Assembly (NCBI RefSeq): GCF_009828105.1
Contig: NZ_WTYQ01000006.1
Coordinates: 62,001-126,000, forward strand
Length of the DNA stretch: 64,000 bases
Direction: 5' to 3'
Origin: Altericroceibacterium indicum
GTDB lineage: Bacteria; Pseudomonadota; Alphaproteobacteria; Sphingomonadales; Sphingomonadaceae
Shown: in pieces, positions 52,670-60,398 of the stretch
How the letters are laid out: each line of letters starts with the position of its first letter
Numbering within the stretch: the first letter of the stretch is position 1
Position numbers and translations under genes: made by a program
The notes under the pieces: generated by a model
Database searches by the model: none
Seen by the model: the letters and a program-made list of their open reading frames with translations, nothing else
What the model was told of the DNA's origin: nothing

Positions 52670-53929
52670 ATGTACGAGAGGAAACGCTTATATGGCGCAG
52701 GTCGCGCTGCTTTGCTGGCAGCAACGGCGGCGCTGTCGCTGGTCTGCACCGAGACGGCCCTTGCCCAAGACAACACCGATTTGGCAGCCAGCGAACCCAC
52801 GCCTGCCATTCAGGAACTTCGCCGGATTTTCATGAATGATTCGATCAATGCCCTGACCTTTCACAGCATCGATTCGATCTTTTACACCCTGCCCGTGAAA
52901 GCAGGGAAAATCGCCTCCCCCTTATCGCGTGACGAACATCCGCTGAATTTCACCTATGACTTTCAAGGGCAGACACACACGCCGGAGCAGTTCCTCGAAC
53001 GCACCTATACCAATGCCCTTCTGGTCATGAAGGGTGACGATATCATCTATGAAAACTATCGGAACTTCACCGGTCCCGACACGCATTTTCTGTCGATGTC
53101 CATGGCCAAGTCGATCACGTCCATTCTGGTCGGTGCTGCGCTGGAAGACGGCTATATCAAATCGCTGGACGACACAGTGGAAACCTATGTCCCCGAACTG
53201 ATCGGCACGGCCTATGAAGGGGCCACAGTGGAAGATCTGCTCGAGATGAAATCGGGCGCCAATCGCCCGGATTCCTATCGTCCCGAACCCGGCACCCCGT
53301 CAGCCAAATTGCGAGAGGAAATTCTCGTCTATAATCGGCGGCGTATAGTCGAGGAGGCTTTCATGGTCGACAAGATCGCAGAGCCGGGCACGATCTTCCA
53401 ATATTCCACGCTCAATACCAATCTGCTGGGCTGGATATTGGAAAGAGCCACCGGAAAGCCAATCGATCAATATATGAGTGAGCGGATATGGGTTCCGCTG
53501 GGCGCACAAGCGGACGGTTTTTTCCTCACTGATGGCCCTCCCGGCGTAGGCCGTTCCACCAATGGCATGGGTTTCAATGCAACGCTGAGGGATTATGCCC
53601 GTCTCGGGCAGATGATGCTGCATGAAGGGCGCGTTGGCGAGCGCCAGATCATTTCCCCGGAATGGGTACGGACATCGACTGTTACCACGGGGCCAGAACC
53701 TGTTTCAGCCGATGAACACTGGGGCTATCGATACCAATGGTGGACACTGGCCGATTCCAACGCCTACATGGCGATCGGACTCCAGGGCCAGTTCATTTAT
53801 GTCGATCCAGACACCCAGACAGTGGTCGTGAAATTGAGCTACCTTCCCCTGGCCACTGCCGAGGCTGGTTATCTGGAAAGTGAAGCTTTCTTCCGCGCCG
53901 TATCGAACTGGGAGCCGACCAGGCCCTAG
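52670..53929 (+). CDS. exported serine hydrolase, class C beta-lactamase fold
   Basis: The 419-residue protein has a signal peptide (TALAQ, about residue 33) and a penicillin-binding/beta-lactamase-type transpeptidase fold. The nucleophile motif is SMAK (Ser144, Lys147) and the Tyr motif is in FQYSTLNTNLLGW. The fold is shared by esterases (EstB), 6-aminohexanoate-dimer hydrolases and D-peptidases; the NylB-like MKSGANRPDSYRPEP and GFFLTDGPPGVGRSTNGMGFNATLRDYARLGQMML segments favour an esterase or amidase over a true beta-lactamase. The ATG at 52670 has AAGGG seven bases upstream; a frame from 52613 would cover the signal region. Confidence 0.87.
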   Translation: MYERKRLYGAGRAALLAATAALSLVCTETALAQDNTDLAASEPTPAIQELRRIFMNDSINALTFHSIDSIFYTLPVKAGKIASPLSRDEHPLNFTYDFQGQTHTPEQFLERTYTNALLVMKGDDIIYENYRNFTGPDTHFLSMSMAKSITSILVGAALEDGYIKSLDDTVETYVPELIGTAYEGATVEDLLEMKSGANRPDSYRPEPGTPSAKLREEILVYNRRRIVEEAFMVDKIAEPGTIFQYSTLNTNLLGWILERATGKPIDQYMSERIWVPLGAQADGFFLTDGPPGVGRSTNGMGFNATLRDYARLGQMMLHEGRVGERQIISPEWVRTSTVTTGPEPVSADEHWGYRYQWWTLADSNAYMAIGLQGQFIYVDPDTQTVVVKLSYLPLATAEAGYLESEAFFRAVSNWEPTRP

Positions 53930-53944
53930 AACGGTTTTATGAGG

Positions 53945-53982
53945 GGCGAGACAGCGGCCTCATGCTGTCTCGCTGTCTCGCC
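53945..53982. terminator. hairpin between convergent hydrolase and DUF3237 genes
   Basis: GGCGAGACAGCG and CGCTGTCTCGCC form a perfect 12-bp stem. The right side carries a second copy of GCTGTCTC (53964-53971), so a shorter alternative stem is possible. There is no U-run. Confidence 0.55.
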
Positions 53983-53996
53983 AGAACGATGCCCTA

Positions 53997-54479
53997 TCAC
54001 TCGACCACGAAATAATGGATGCGGTTGGCACCGGGGATCTTCTCAGCCACACCGACGAAAACGTGACGGGCCATCCAGTCATGTGGCCCTTCGGGTACGT
54101 CGAATTTGGGCGTGACGCGCATATAATATTCGTGCGGCTCTGCTGGCTCGTTACGCGCCATGCGTTCAGCCACTTCCTCGGTATATGCCCAGCGATAGCC
54201 ACGGTTCTGCATGTAGATCACCGTTCCATCATCCAGTTCGAGCATATAGCGAGCATCGAAATCGAGCACCCCATCGGGGCGCTGCAAGGGCCAGTCACCG
54301 CCGCTCATGGGGATGACTCTGCCCGTAATGCCCGGGCCTTCGATCGTCCCGTCCAGGGCATACACCCCTGCCCGTGTTGCGCCCTGAGATGTCGGCTTGA
54401 GCCAATATGGCTTCCCAAGCGTCAGCGCGATGGAGAAAGCAAAGCGAAATTGCGGAGTAAAAACCTGCCAGTCAGTCAT
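53997..54479 (-). CDS. DUF3237 protein, copy 1
   Basis: The 160-residue protein without signal peptide matches DUF3237: an N-terminal strand series (FRFAFSIALTLGKPYWL), the central GPGITGRVIPMSGGDWPLQRPDGVLDFDARYMLELDDGTVIYMQNRGYRW block and the C-terminal YYMRVTPKFDVPEGPHDWMARHVFVGVAEK. The predicted fold is a beta-barrel with a cavity; no enzymatic function is established that I know of. It is divergent from its paralogue at 54605 across a MarR-type palindrome, and both have the conserved GDWP/ADWP, LDFDARYM/VELNAHYM and GPHDW/GPHEW positions, suggesting a shared ligand. Confidence 0.83.
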   Translation of the reverse strand: MTDWQVFTPQFRFAFSIALTLGKPYWLKPTSQGATRAGVYALDGTIEGPGITGRVIPMSGGDWPLQRPDGVLDFDARYMLELDDGTVIYMQNRGYRWAYTEEVAERMARNEPAEPHEYYMRVTPKFDVPEGPHDWMARHVFVGVAEKIPGANRIHYFVVE

Positions 54480-54518
54480 TCAGAAATTCCCATCCATATC
54501 CGGGGTTGCAGCATATTG

Positions 54519-54530
54519 CTTGATTAATCA
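54519..54530. promoter_or_regulatory. MarR-type palindrome, copy 2
   Basis: CTTGATTAATCA, continuing into TATATT, is identical to the first 12 bases of the site at 55799. It sits between the two divergent DUF3237 genes, so one protein could control both. Confidence 0.65.
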
Positions 54531-54604
54531 TATATTGTGCTGCATGAAGGTTGCAAGCGCAATGGCGCGATAAAGCTGCCTGGCTGGCGAAGGAGAATGA
54601 GACT

Positions 54605-55093
54605 GTGCATGATGACCAATCGCTGGATCTGAAATTCGAACATGCGTTTGACATTCGCATCAATTTCGATCGCCGGTGGGACACGGGTGCCATTCACGAT
54701 GGGGGCCCCAACCACGGTTACACCTCAATCGGGGAAAACTCGCTCGTAAGCGGCCCCAGACTGACAGGAAAACTGGTCGATTACAGCGGTGCCGACTGGC
54801 CTGTGATGCGGACCGACGGTGTTGTTGAACTCAACGCACATTACATGATCGAGGCCGATGACGGCGCGCTCATCTACATCCGCAATCTGGGTTACGTGCA
54901 TGGCAAGCTTGAACGACCGGGCAAGGAAGCCATCGGGTCATATTTCCGTTGTACACCCTATTTCCGAGCCCCTGACGGCCCTCATGAATGGCTCAACCGA
55001 ACGGTCATTGTGGGCGTCGGACAACGCAGGCCACAGATCGGCCCGGACGGCGAACCCGACCATTCGATTTTCCGTTACTACGCCGTATTGTGA
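54605..55093 (+). CDS. DUF3237 protein, copy 2
   Basis: The 162-residue protein of the same family as 53997-54479 keeps GPRLTGKLVDYSGADWPVMRTDGVVELNAHYMIEADDGALIYIRNLGYVHGK and YFRCTPYFRAPDGPHEWLNRTVIVGVGQR. The N-terminal part has HAFDIRINFDRRWDTGAIHDGGPNHGYTSIGENS, different from copy 1, so the two are not simple duplicates. The start is a GTG at 54605 with AAGGAG nine bases upstream. Function unknown; shared palindrome control with the dioxygenase cluster points to a role in that pathway. Confidence 0.83.
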   Translation: MHDDQSLDLKFEHAFDIRINFDRRWDTGAIHDGGPNHGYTSIGENSLVSGPRLTGKLVDYSGADWPVMRTDGVVELNAHYMIEADDGALIYIRNLGYVHGKLERPGKEAIGSYFRCTPYFRAPDGPHEWLNRTVIVGVGQRRPQIGPDGEPDHSIFRYYAVL

Positions 55094-55127
55094 ACAGCTT
55101 TCCTGAACTTCCGCACAGGCCGCATGG

Positions 55128-55709
55128 TCACGATGAAGAACTGTCTTTCAACATGCCCTTTAACTGCGTTCCGATCCGCATCAGAAGATCATCCAGCGTG
55201 GCGCGTTCATCAGCAGACAGATCGCACAGCAGATCTTCATGGAAACCGCTCCGCCGTTTTTGCGTCTCACGATACTGCACCCGGCCTGCATCGGTGAGCG
55301 AAACGATGGAAGCACGCCTGTCAGCAGGGTTTCTCTTTCGTTCTAGCAGCCCCCTGCCCACCAGAGACGTGACGGCACGGCTCACTTCCGCAAAATCCAC
55401 CCAGGCGAGTTCAGCAACCTGGCCCGCAGTGCCTCCGTCCGGCATTGTCGCAAACCGGGCAAGAACCCGCCATTCAGCATAGGTCAGCTCATCCTGTTCC
55501 AGCAATTGGCGTATTGTCAGCCGGTCCATGATCTTCGCAAGCAGGCCGATCCGGAAGGTAGGGTAATCCAATCGATCCATTTTCCAGCCCGCCAGCTCGG
55601 TGGCCGCATTTCCTGTAGCCTGCGCAGCTGTGCCAGCCTCGTTTTTGGCCGAACCGGTTTTCTTCGATGTCACCATTTCTTGTCCCGATGCGGCAGCCCC
55701 AACTGCCAT
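55128..55709 (-). CDS. MarR-family regulator, candidate regulator of the aromatic cluster
   Basis: The 193-residue protein has a disordered, alanine/lysine-rich N-terminus of about 45 residues and then a MarR winged helix: TYAEWRVLARFATMPDGGTAGQVAELAWVDFAEVSRAVTSLVGRGLLERKRNPADRRASIVSLTDAG. It is divergent from the stilbene-type dioxygenase gene, with the perfect palindrome CTTGATTAATCAAG between them (55799-55812), so it is the best candidate to bind all four such sites. MarR proteins of catabolic clusters commonly release DNA when an aromatic ligand binds. An ATG at 55676 is an alternative start. Confidence 0.87.
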   Translation of the reverse strand: MAVGAAASGQEMVTSKKTGSAKNEAGTAAQATGNAATELAGWKMDRLDYPTFRIGLLAKIMDRLTIRQLLEQDELTYAEWRVLARFATMPDGGTAGQVAELAWVDFAEVSRAVTSLVGRGLLERKRNPADRRASIVSLTDAGRVQYRETQKRRSGFHEDLLCDLSADERATLDDLLMRIGTQLKGMLKDSSSS

Positions 55710-55798
55710 TCACGTTCATTTTGCCGATAGTCGTTTCTGATGCAATGTTTCACCTGCCGCGCAATGACAACAGGAAATCGCTTGCCTTCGCCAATTCG

Positions 55799-55812
55799 CT
55801 TGATTAATCAAG
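55799..55812. promoter_or_regulatory. MarR-type palindrome, copy 3 (perfect)
   Basis: CTTGATTAATCAAG is a perfect 14-bp palindrome 90 bases before the MarR start and 65 bases before the dioxygenase start, in their shared promoter region. It is the reference copy for the other three. Confidence 0.75.
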
Positions 55813-55876
55813 TTTTGGCAATAATCACTCAAGCAGGCGCAGTCCGAACCGGACACTTGCGTGGAACAGGTTAGCA

Positions 55877-57346
55877 ATGAACTTTCCCGATACACCCAAT
55901 TTCTCCGGCAATTTCGCACCTTCGGGCGTTGAAGCGGATGTTGCCCATCTGCCTGTCATCGACGGGGCCGTACCGCCCGCTCTTGATGGCTCATTCTTCC
56001 GCGTTGCTCCCGATCCGCAATTCCCGCCGCTGGCGGGTGACGACATCTGGTTCAACGGCGATGGCATGGTCACCCGCATTCGTTTCAAAGACGGCAACGT
56101 TTCCTTGCAGCAGCGCTGGGCGCGGACTGAAAAGTTCACGGCAGAACGCGAAGCCGGACGCGCCTTGTTCGGCGCTTACCGCAATCCGCTGACCGACGAT
56201 GCCAGCGTGACAGGCAAGGTGCGCAGCACAGCCAATACAAATGTTGTTCTTCACGCAGGCAAACTGCTGGCTTTGAAGGAAGACAGCCCGCCTGTCTGGA
56301 TGGACCCGGAAACGCTGGAAACGATCGATCCGGTTTACGATTTCGGCGGCCGCATGACATCGGAAACCTTTACAGCCCACCCGAAAATCGATGCACGAAC
56401 CGGGGAAATGCTGGCCTTTGGCTACGCTGCCAAGGGCCTGTGCACCCGAGACATGGTTTTCTATGTCATTAATGCAGTCGGAGAAATCGACCACGAAGTG
56501 TGGTTCGAAATTCCCTATTATTGCATGATGCACGACTTTGGTTTCACCGACGATTACGTCGTTTTTCACGTCGTTCCGATCGTGGGATCATGGGAGAGGC
56601 TTGAATCCGGATTGCCGCATTTCGGATTTGATCGCGCGCGGCCTGTTCATCTTGGTATTTTGCCACGTCGTGGGCAGGCAGAAGACATTCGCTGGTTCAG
56701 CGCGCCGACCTGCTTTGCCAGCCATGTAATGAATGCTCATAATGTCGGCACCAAGGTGCATTTCGATGTGCCCATGGCATCGGGCAACATGTTTCCATTT
56801 TTCCCCGACACCGAAGGGGCCCCCTTCAATCCGGTCGAGGCTGCCGCCTGCATGACACGCTGGAGCGTCGATATGGCGGCCAATAGCGATGATATCGCCA
56901 TGACCCCTCTGTCCGATCTGGTTGGTGAGTTCCCCCGCATCGATGATCGGTTTGCCGGTCAGGCCAACCGCTATGGCTGGCAGTTGGTGCAGGATCAGAC
57001 GAAGCCGGTCGATTTGCCCGGCATTCGCAGCGCGACCGGCATGATGATGAATACCATTGCCCGGCTCGACCTCGAAACAGGAGCTACAGAAACCTACTGG
57101 GTCGGCCCGGCAAGCTCGCTTCAGGAACCCGCCTTCATCCCTCGCCCCGGCTCCACCGAAGAGGGCGATGGCTATCTGGTGGTGGTTGAAAACAGGCTTG
57201 CGGAGCAGGCGTCACGTTTGCTGCTGCTCGATGCCATGGCCCTGTCGAAGGGACCGATTGCTACGATCGCCATGCCCTTCCGCCTCCGGCAAGGTCTGCA
57301 TGGCAATTGGGCACCTGCCAGCGCCTTTGCTGCGATCGAGGCCTGA
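55877..57346 (+). CDS. carotenoid-oxygenase-family dioxygenase, lignostilbene/isoeugenol-cleaving type
   Basis: The 489-residue seven-bladed propeller keeps the four Fe(II) histidines: His168 (FTAHPKID), His219 (CMMHDFGF), His283 (ASHVMNAHN) and His475 (GLHGNW). It also keeps Phe59 (DIWFNGD), Tyr101 (GAYRNP) and Lys134 (LALKED), the three residues I recall as binding the 4-hydroxyphenyl group in lignostilbene dioxygenase, at the same numbering. It should cleave the central double bond of 4-hydroxystilbenes, or the side chain of isoeugenol-like phenols, to aromatic aldehydes using O2. It has no signal peptide. The aldehyde dehydrogenase gene follows after 32 bases. Confidence 0.88.
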   Translation: MNFPDTPNFSGNFAPSGVEADVAHLPVIDGAVPPALDGSFFRVAPDPQFPPLAGDDIWFNGDGMVTRIRFKDGNVSLQQRWARTEKFTAEREAGRALFGAYRNPLTDDASVTGKVRSTANTNVVLHAGKLLALKEDSPPVWMDPETLETIDPVYDFGGRMTSETFTAHPKIDARTGEMLAFGYAAKGLCTRDMVFYVINAVGEIDHEVWFEIPYYCMMHDFGFTDDYVVFHVVPIVGSWERLESGLPHFGFDRARPVHLGILPRRGQAEDIRWFSAPTCFASHVMNAHNVGTKVHFDVPMASGNMFPFFPDTEGAPFNPVEAAACMTRWSVDMAANSDDIAMTPLSDLVGEFPRIDDRFAGQANRYGWQLVQDQTKPVDLPGIRSATGMMMNTIARLDLETGATETYWVGPASSLQEPAFIPRPGSTEEGDGYLVVVENRLAEQASRLLLLDAMALSKGPIATIAMPFRLRQGLHGNWAPASAFAAIEA

Positions 57347-57378
57347 CCCTGACATATTCTATTTTGCGAAAGCGACAG

Positions 57379-58821
57379 ATGCCAAATACACACCCAACCC
57401 CCTACCCTCGCCTCGGCATGTATATTGCTGGTGAATGGATAGAACAATCCACCCGCACGCACCGCATTGTTAATCCAGCCAATGGCGATACGCTGGGCGA
57501 ACTTCCGCTCGCTGAAGCAGCCGATCTCGATCGCGCTCTCGATGCAGCGGAGCGCGGGTTTCGGCACTGGCGCAAGACGCCCGTCGGTGAGCGAGCCCAT
57601 GTGCTGCATGAAGCCGCGCGCCTGCTGCGTGAACGCATCGACCAGATCGCAACTTTTGCCACGCTGGAAGAAGGCAAGACTCTGGCTGAAACCCGTATCG
57701 AAACGCTGGCATGTGCCAATCTGTTCGATTTCTATGCAGAAGAAGCCAAGCGAAACTATGGCCGCGTGCTGGTCCGGCCGAGCGGAACGCGCTCGCTGGT
57801 GATGCATGAACCAGTCGGGCCTGTCGCGGCCTTTGCACCGTGGAATTTCCCAATCCACAATCCGGGCCGCAAGCTCGGGGCACCAATCGCAGCCGGCTGC
57901 TCGGTCATTCTCAAACCGGCTGAGGAAACACCGGCTTCGGCCATGGCCGTGGTGCAGGCCCTCATCGACGCGGGATGCCCCGGCGATGTCGTGCAACTGG
58001 TTTTTGGCGTTCCCGACGAGGTATCCCGCCACCTGCTTGCCAGCCCGATCATACGCAAGGTCAGCTTTACCGGCTCGACGGTGGTCGGAAAGCATCTGGT
58101 CAAGCTCGCCGCTGACACGATGAAACGGACCACCATGGAGCTGGGTGGGCACGCCCCTGTGATTATCTTTGATGATTGCGACCTTGAACGAACGGTCGAA
58201 ACATTGGCTATCGGGAAGTCACGCAATGCAGGCCAGGTCTGCGTTTCGCCCACGCGTTTCTATATGCAGGACGCCATTCACGATCGCTTTATCGACGCCT
58301 TCACAAAGCGCTTTTCTGCCCTGCGCCTCGGTAGTGGGCTGGAGCCGTCGACCGAAATGGGGCCGCTTGCCAATGACAGACGCCTGAATGCCGTATCAAC
58401 GCTCGTGGCCGATGCTGTGCAATCAGGCGCGACCCTGCTGTGCGGCGGGGAAACGTTCGGCACACAAGGGTTCTTCTGGAAGCCAACAGTGCTGGCAGAC
58501 ACACCTTTGAGCGCCCGTGTGATGCATGAAGAACCGTTCGGGCCGATTGTCGTCACCTCCCGCTTCAGCGATTTTGACGAGGCCATAGATCAGGCCAACC
58601 GCCTGCCCTACGGCCTCGCGGCCTTCGCCTTCACCGAAAATGCGCGTCAGGCCAATCTGGTCGGCGACGCATTGGAAGCAGGGATGGTGGGCATCAATAC
58701 CACAGGGCTGGCCGCAGCAGATGCGCCTTTTGGCGGTGTAAAACAGAGCGGACATGGTGCAGAAGACGGCCCCGAAGGATTGGCCGCCTGTCTGGTCACC
58801 AAAACAATCCATCAGATCTGA
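57379..58821 (+). CDS. NAD(P)-dependent aldehyde dehydrogenase
   Basis: The 480-residue enzyme has the ALDH motifs in order: APWNFPIHNPGRKLGAPIAAGC, KPAEETP, FTGSTVVGKHL, catalytic Glu254 (MELGGHAP) and catalytic Cys288 (NAGQVCVSPTR). Overall layout is that of the succinate-semialdehyde/benzaldehyde-type (GabD-like) group. Following the dioxygenase in the same operon, its likely substrates are the hydroxylated benzaldehydes (such as vanillin or 4-hydroxybenzaldehyde) that such cleavage would form. The ATG at 57379 was chosen because the longer frame begins inside the dioxygenase gene. Confidence 0.87.
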   Translation: MPNTHPTPYPRLGMYIAGEWIEQSTRTHRIVNPANGDTLGELPLAEAADLDRALDAAERGFRHWRKTPVGERAHVLHEAARLLRERIDQIATFATLEEGKTLAETRIETLACANLFDFYAEEAKRNYGRVLVRPSGTRSLVMHEPVGPVAAFAPWNFPIHNPGRKLGAPIAAGCSVILKPAEETPASAMAVVQALIDAGCPGDVVQLVFGVPDEVSRHLLASPIIRKVSFTGSTVVGKHLVKLAADTMKRTTMELGGHAPVIIFDDCDLERTVETLAIGKSRNAGQVCVSPTRFYMQDAIHDRFIDAFTKRFSALRLGSGLEPSTEMGPLANDRRLNAVSTLVADAVQSGATLLCGGETFGTQGFFWKPTVLADTPLSARVMHEEPFGPIVVTSRFSDFDEAIDQANRLPYGLAAFAFTENARQANLVGDALEAGMVGINTTGLAAADAPFGGVKQSGHGAEDGPEGLAACLVTKTIHQI

Positions 58822-58898
58822 CGAAACCAACGAAACGAGGGTGAGGCCATCACCCCGCAACCCCGATCAGGGGTGGTCACATGAGAGGAAATACCGCG

Positions 58899-60233
58899 AT
58901 GATGCCGAAGACATTCGATATTCAGGGGTTTGTCGATGAGCAGAAGCTGCGGCCAATCCATTTCCTGGTCCTGATCCTGTGCTTCATGGTGATGTTCAGC
59001 GACGGGTTCGATATCTTCATGATCGGCAAGATCGCCCCTGCCATTGCCGAAGGTTTCGATGTTGCTCCGGCGTCCATGACCATTGTCATCCTGCTACAAC
59101 AGATCGGACTGGCTCTGGGTGCCTTCCTGATCAGTCCGCTTGGCGACATCTATGGCCGGAAAAGAATGCTGGTCATCTCCTTTGCATTGTTCGGCGCATT
59201 GACAGTGGCGACCGCATTCGCGCCTTCGATCCTGATCATGGCCATCATGCGCGGTGTGGCGGGCCTGTTTCTGGCCAGCGTGCTTCCCATGGCCGTTGCA
59301 TTGGTTGCTGAATTCACACCGAAAAAGAGCCGCGCAACTTTTATTGCTGTGGGCATGGCCGGATATAGTCTGGGCAATGTCGCCGGGGCCGTCACCGCGC
59401 TTCTGGTGCCTGATTTCGGGTGGCAAAGCGGCTTCTGGGTAGGCGGTATGATGCCACTCATCCTGATACCTGCCATGATTGCCTTCCTTCCGGAATCCCT
59501 TGCCTACCGGGTCAACAGAGATCCGCATGATGCCAAAATTCCCCTGACGATCGCAAAAATTGCCCCCGAAATCGAACTCACCGGAACAGAGACCTTTATC
59601 GGTCAAAGCCATCGCAAAACCGGGGCGCGACCCAGCCCACTGGAACTGATCCGCGATGGCCGGGCCCGGACCACCGCTATCCTGTTCACTACCTGCTTCT
59701 TTTCCATGGGAACGATCGCCCTGCTCGCAGCATGGCTGCCAAGCTTTTTCCTACAAATGGCGGGCATTTCGATTCAGGATTTCGCCCTGTCTGCGATGGT
59801 CGGCCTGCTGGGAGGGATTTTCGGAATGCTGACAATTGGCACCCTTCTGGATCGCCTGCACCCGACTCTGCCGATCCCTTTCTTCTTCACGGGCTATGCC
59901 ATTGCCATCGTCTCCCTGAGTCAGGTTCCATTCCATAGCCCCTTCTTCATTCCGACCCTGTTCCTGATGGCTATGTTCCAGGGCGGCGGACAGGCCGGGC
60001 TGAACATGGTTATGGCCCGCGTTTACCCGCCCTTTGTGCGCAGCACCGGAATTGGCTGGGCTGGTGGTGCCGGGCGCATTGGCGGGGTCATCCTGCCTTT
60101 GTTCGGCGGGTTTGCGCTCACCTCAGCTTACAGCCTTCAGTTAACTTTGATGCTGGTGGCGCTGGCCCCGATCATGGTTGCGATTCTGGTGCTGTTTCTG
60201 CGGCCTGTAGAAACCCCACCAGCCCCGCGCTGA
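58899..60233 (+). CDS. MFS transporter, aromatic acid:H+ symporter (AAHS) family
   Basis: The 444-residue, 12-helix carrier has the AAHS pattern: FDIQGFVDEQKLRPIHFLVLILCFMVMFSDGFDIFMIGKIAPAI (the helix-1 DGFD motif is typical of 4-hydroxybenzoate carrier PcaK), SPLGDIYGRKRMLVISF, FTPKKSRATFIAVGMAGYSLG and YPPFVRSTGIGWAGGAGRIGGV. It would import an aromatic acid with protons across the inner membrane. Starts at 58899 and 58902 suit the family N-terminus; an ATG at 58881 is also preceded by a purine-rich sequence. It follows the ALDH gene by about 60-80 bases in the same direction. Confidence 0.88.
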   Translation: MMPKTFDIQGFVDEQKLRPIHFLVLILCFMVMFSDGFDIFMIGKIAPAIAEGFDVAPASMTIVILLQQIGLALGAFLISPLGDIYGRKRMLVISFALFGALTVATAFAPSILIMAIMRGVAGLFLASVLPMAVALVAEFTPKKSRATFIAVGMAGYSLGNVAGAVTALLVPDFGWQSGFWVGGMMPLILIPAMIAFLPESLAYRVNRDPHDAKIPLTIAKIAPEIELTGTETFIGQSHRKTGARPSPLELIRDGRARTTAILFTTCFFSMGTIALLAAWLPSFFLQMAGISIQDFALSAMVGLLGGIFGMLTIGTLLDRLHPTLPIPFFFTGYAIAIVSLSQVPFHSPFFIPTLFLMAMFQGGGQAGLNMVMARVYPPFVRSTGIGWAGGAGRIGGVILPLFGGFALTSAYSLQLTLMLVALAPIMVAILVLFLRPVETPPAPR

Positions 60234-60285
60234 AGCACATGGCTGGTCGCTATAGATGACAGGATGTGGACCTTTCGCTAATTCA

Positions 60286-60297
60286 CTTGATTAATCA
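60286..60297. promoter_or_regulatory. MarR-type palindrome, copy 4
   Basis: CTTGATTAATCA, followed by TATAATT, repeats the core of copies 2 and 3. It lies about 100 bases before the TonB receptor start; TATAAT next to it could be a -10 element. Confidence 0.65.
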
Positions 60298-60398
60298 TAT
60301 AATTCTTGACCATATCCCCTTCTCAAAATAATCAGTCATCATACCGATTAAAAAGTCGGACTCGGAAACCGAGACTATAAAAACGTGGGAGAGATAGA

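Noticed and set aside
52670-53929. Calling the serine hydrolase an antibiotic-resistance beta-lactamase
   Set aside because: The fold is shared with many esterases and amidases, the class C Lys-Thr-Gly motif is not evident, and the gene sits in a catabolic cluster.
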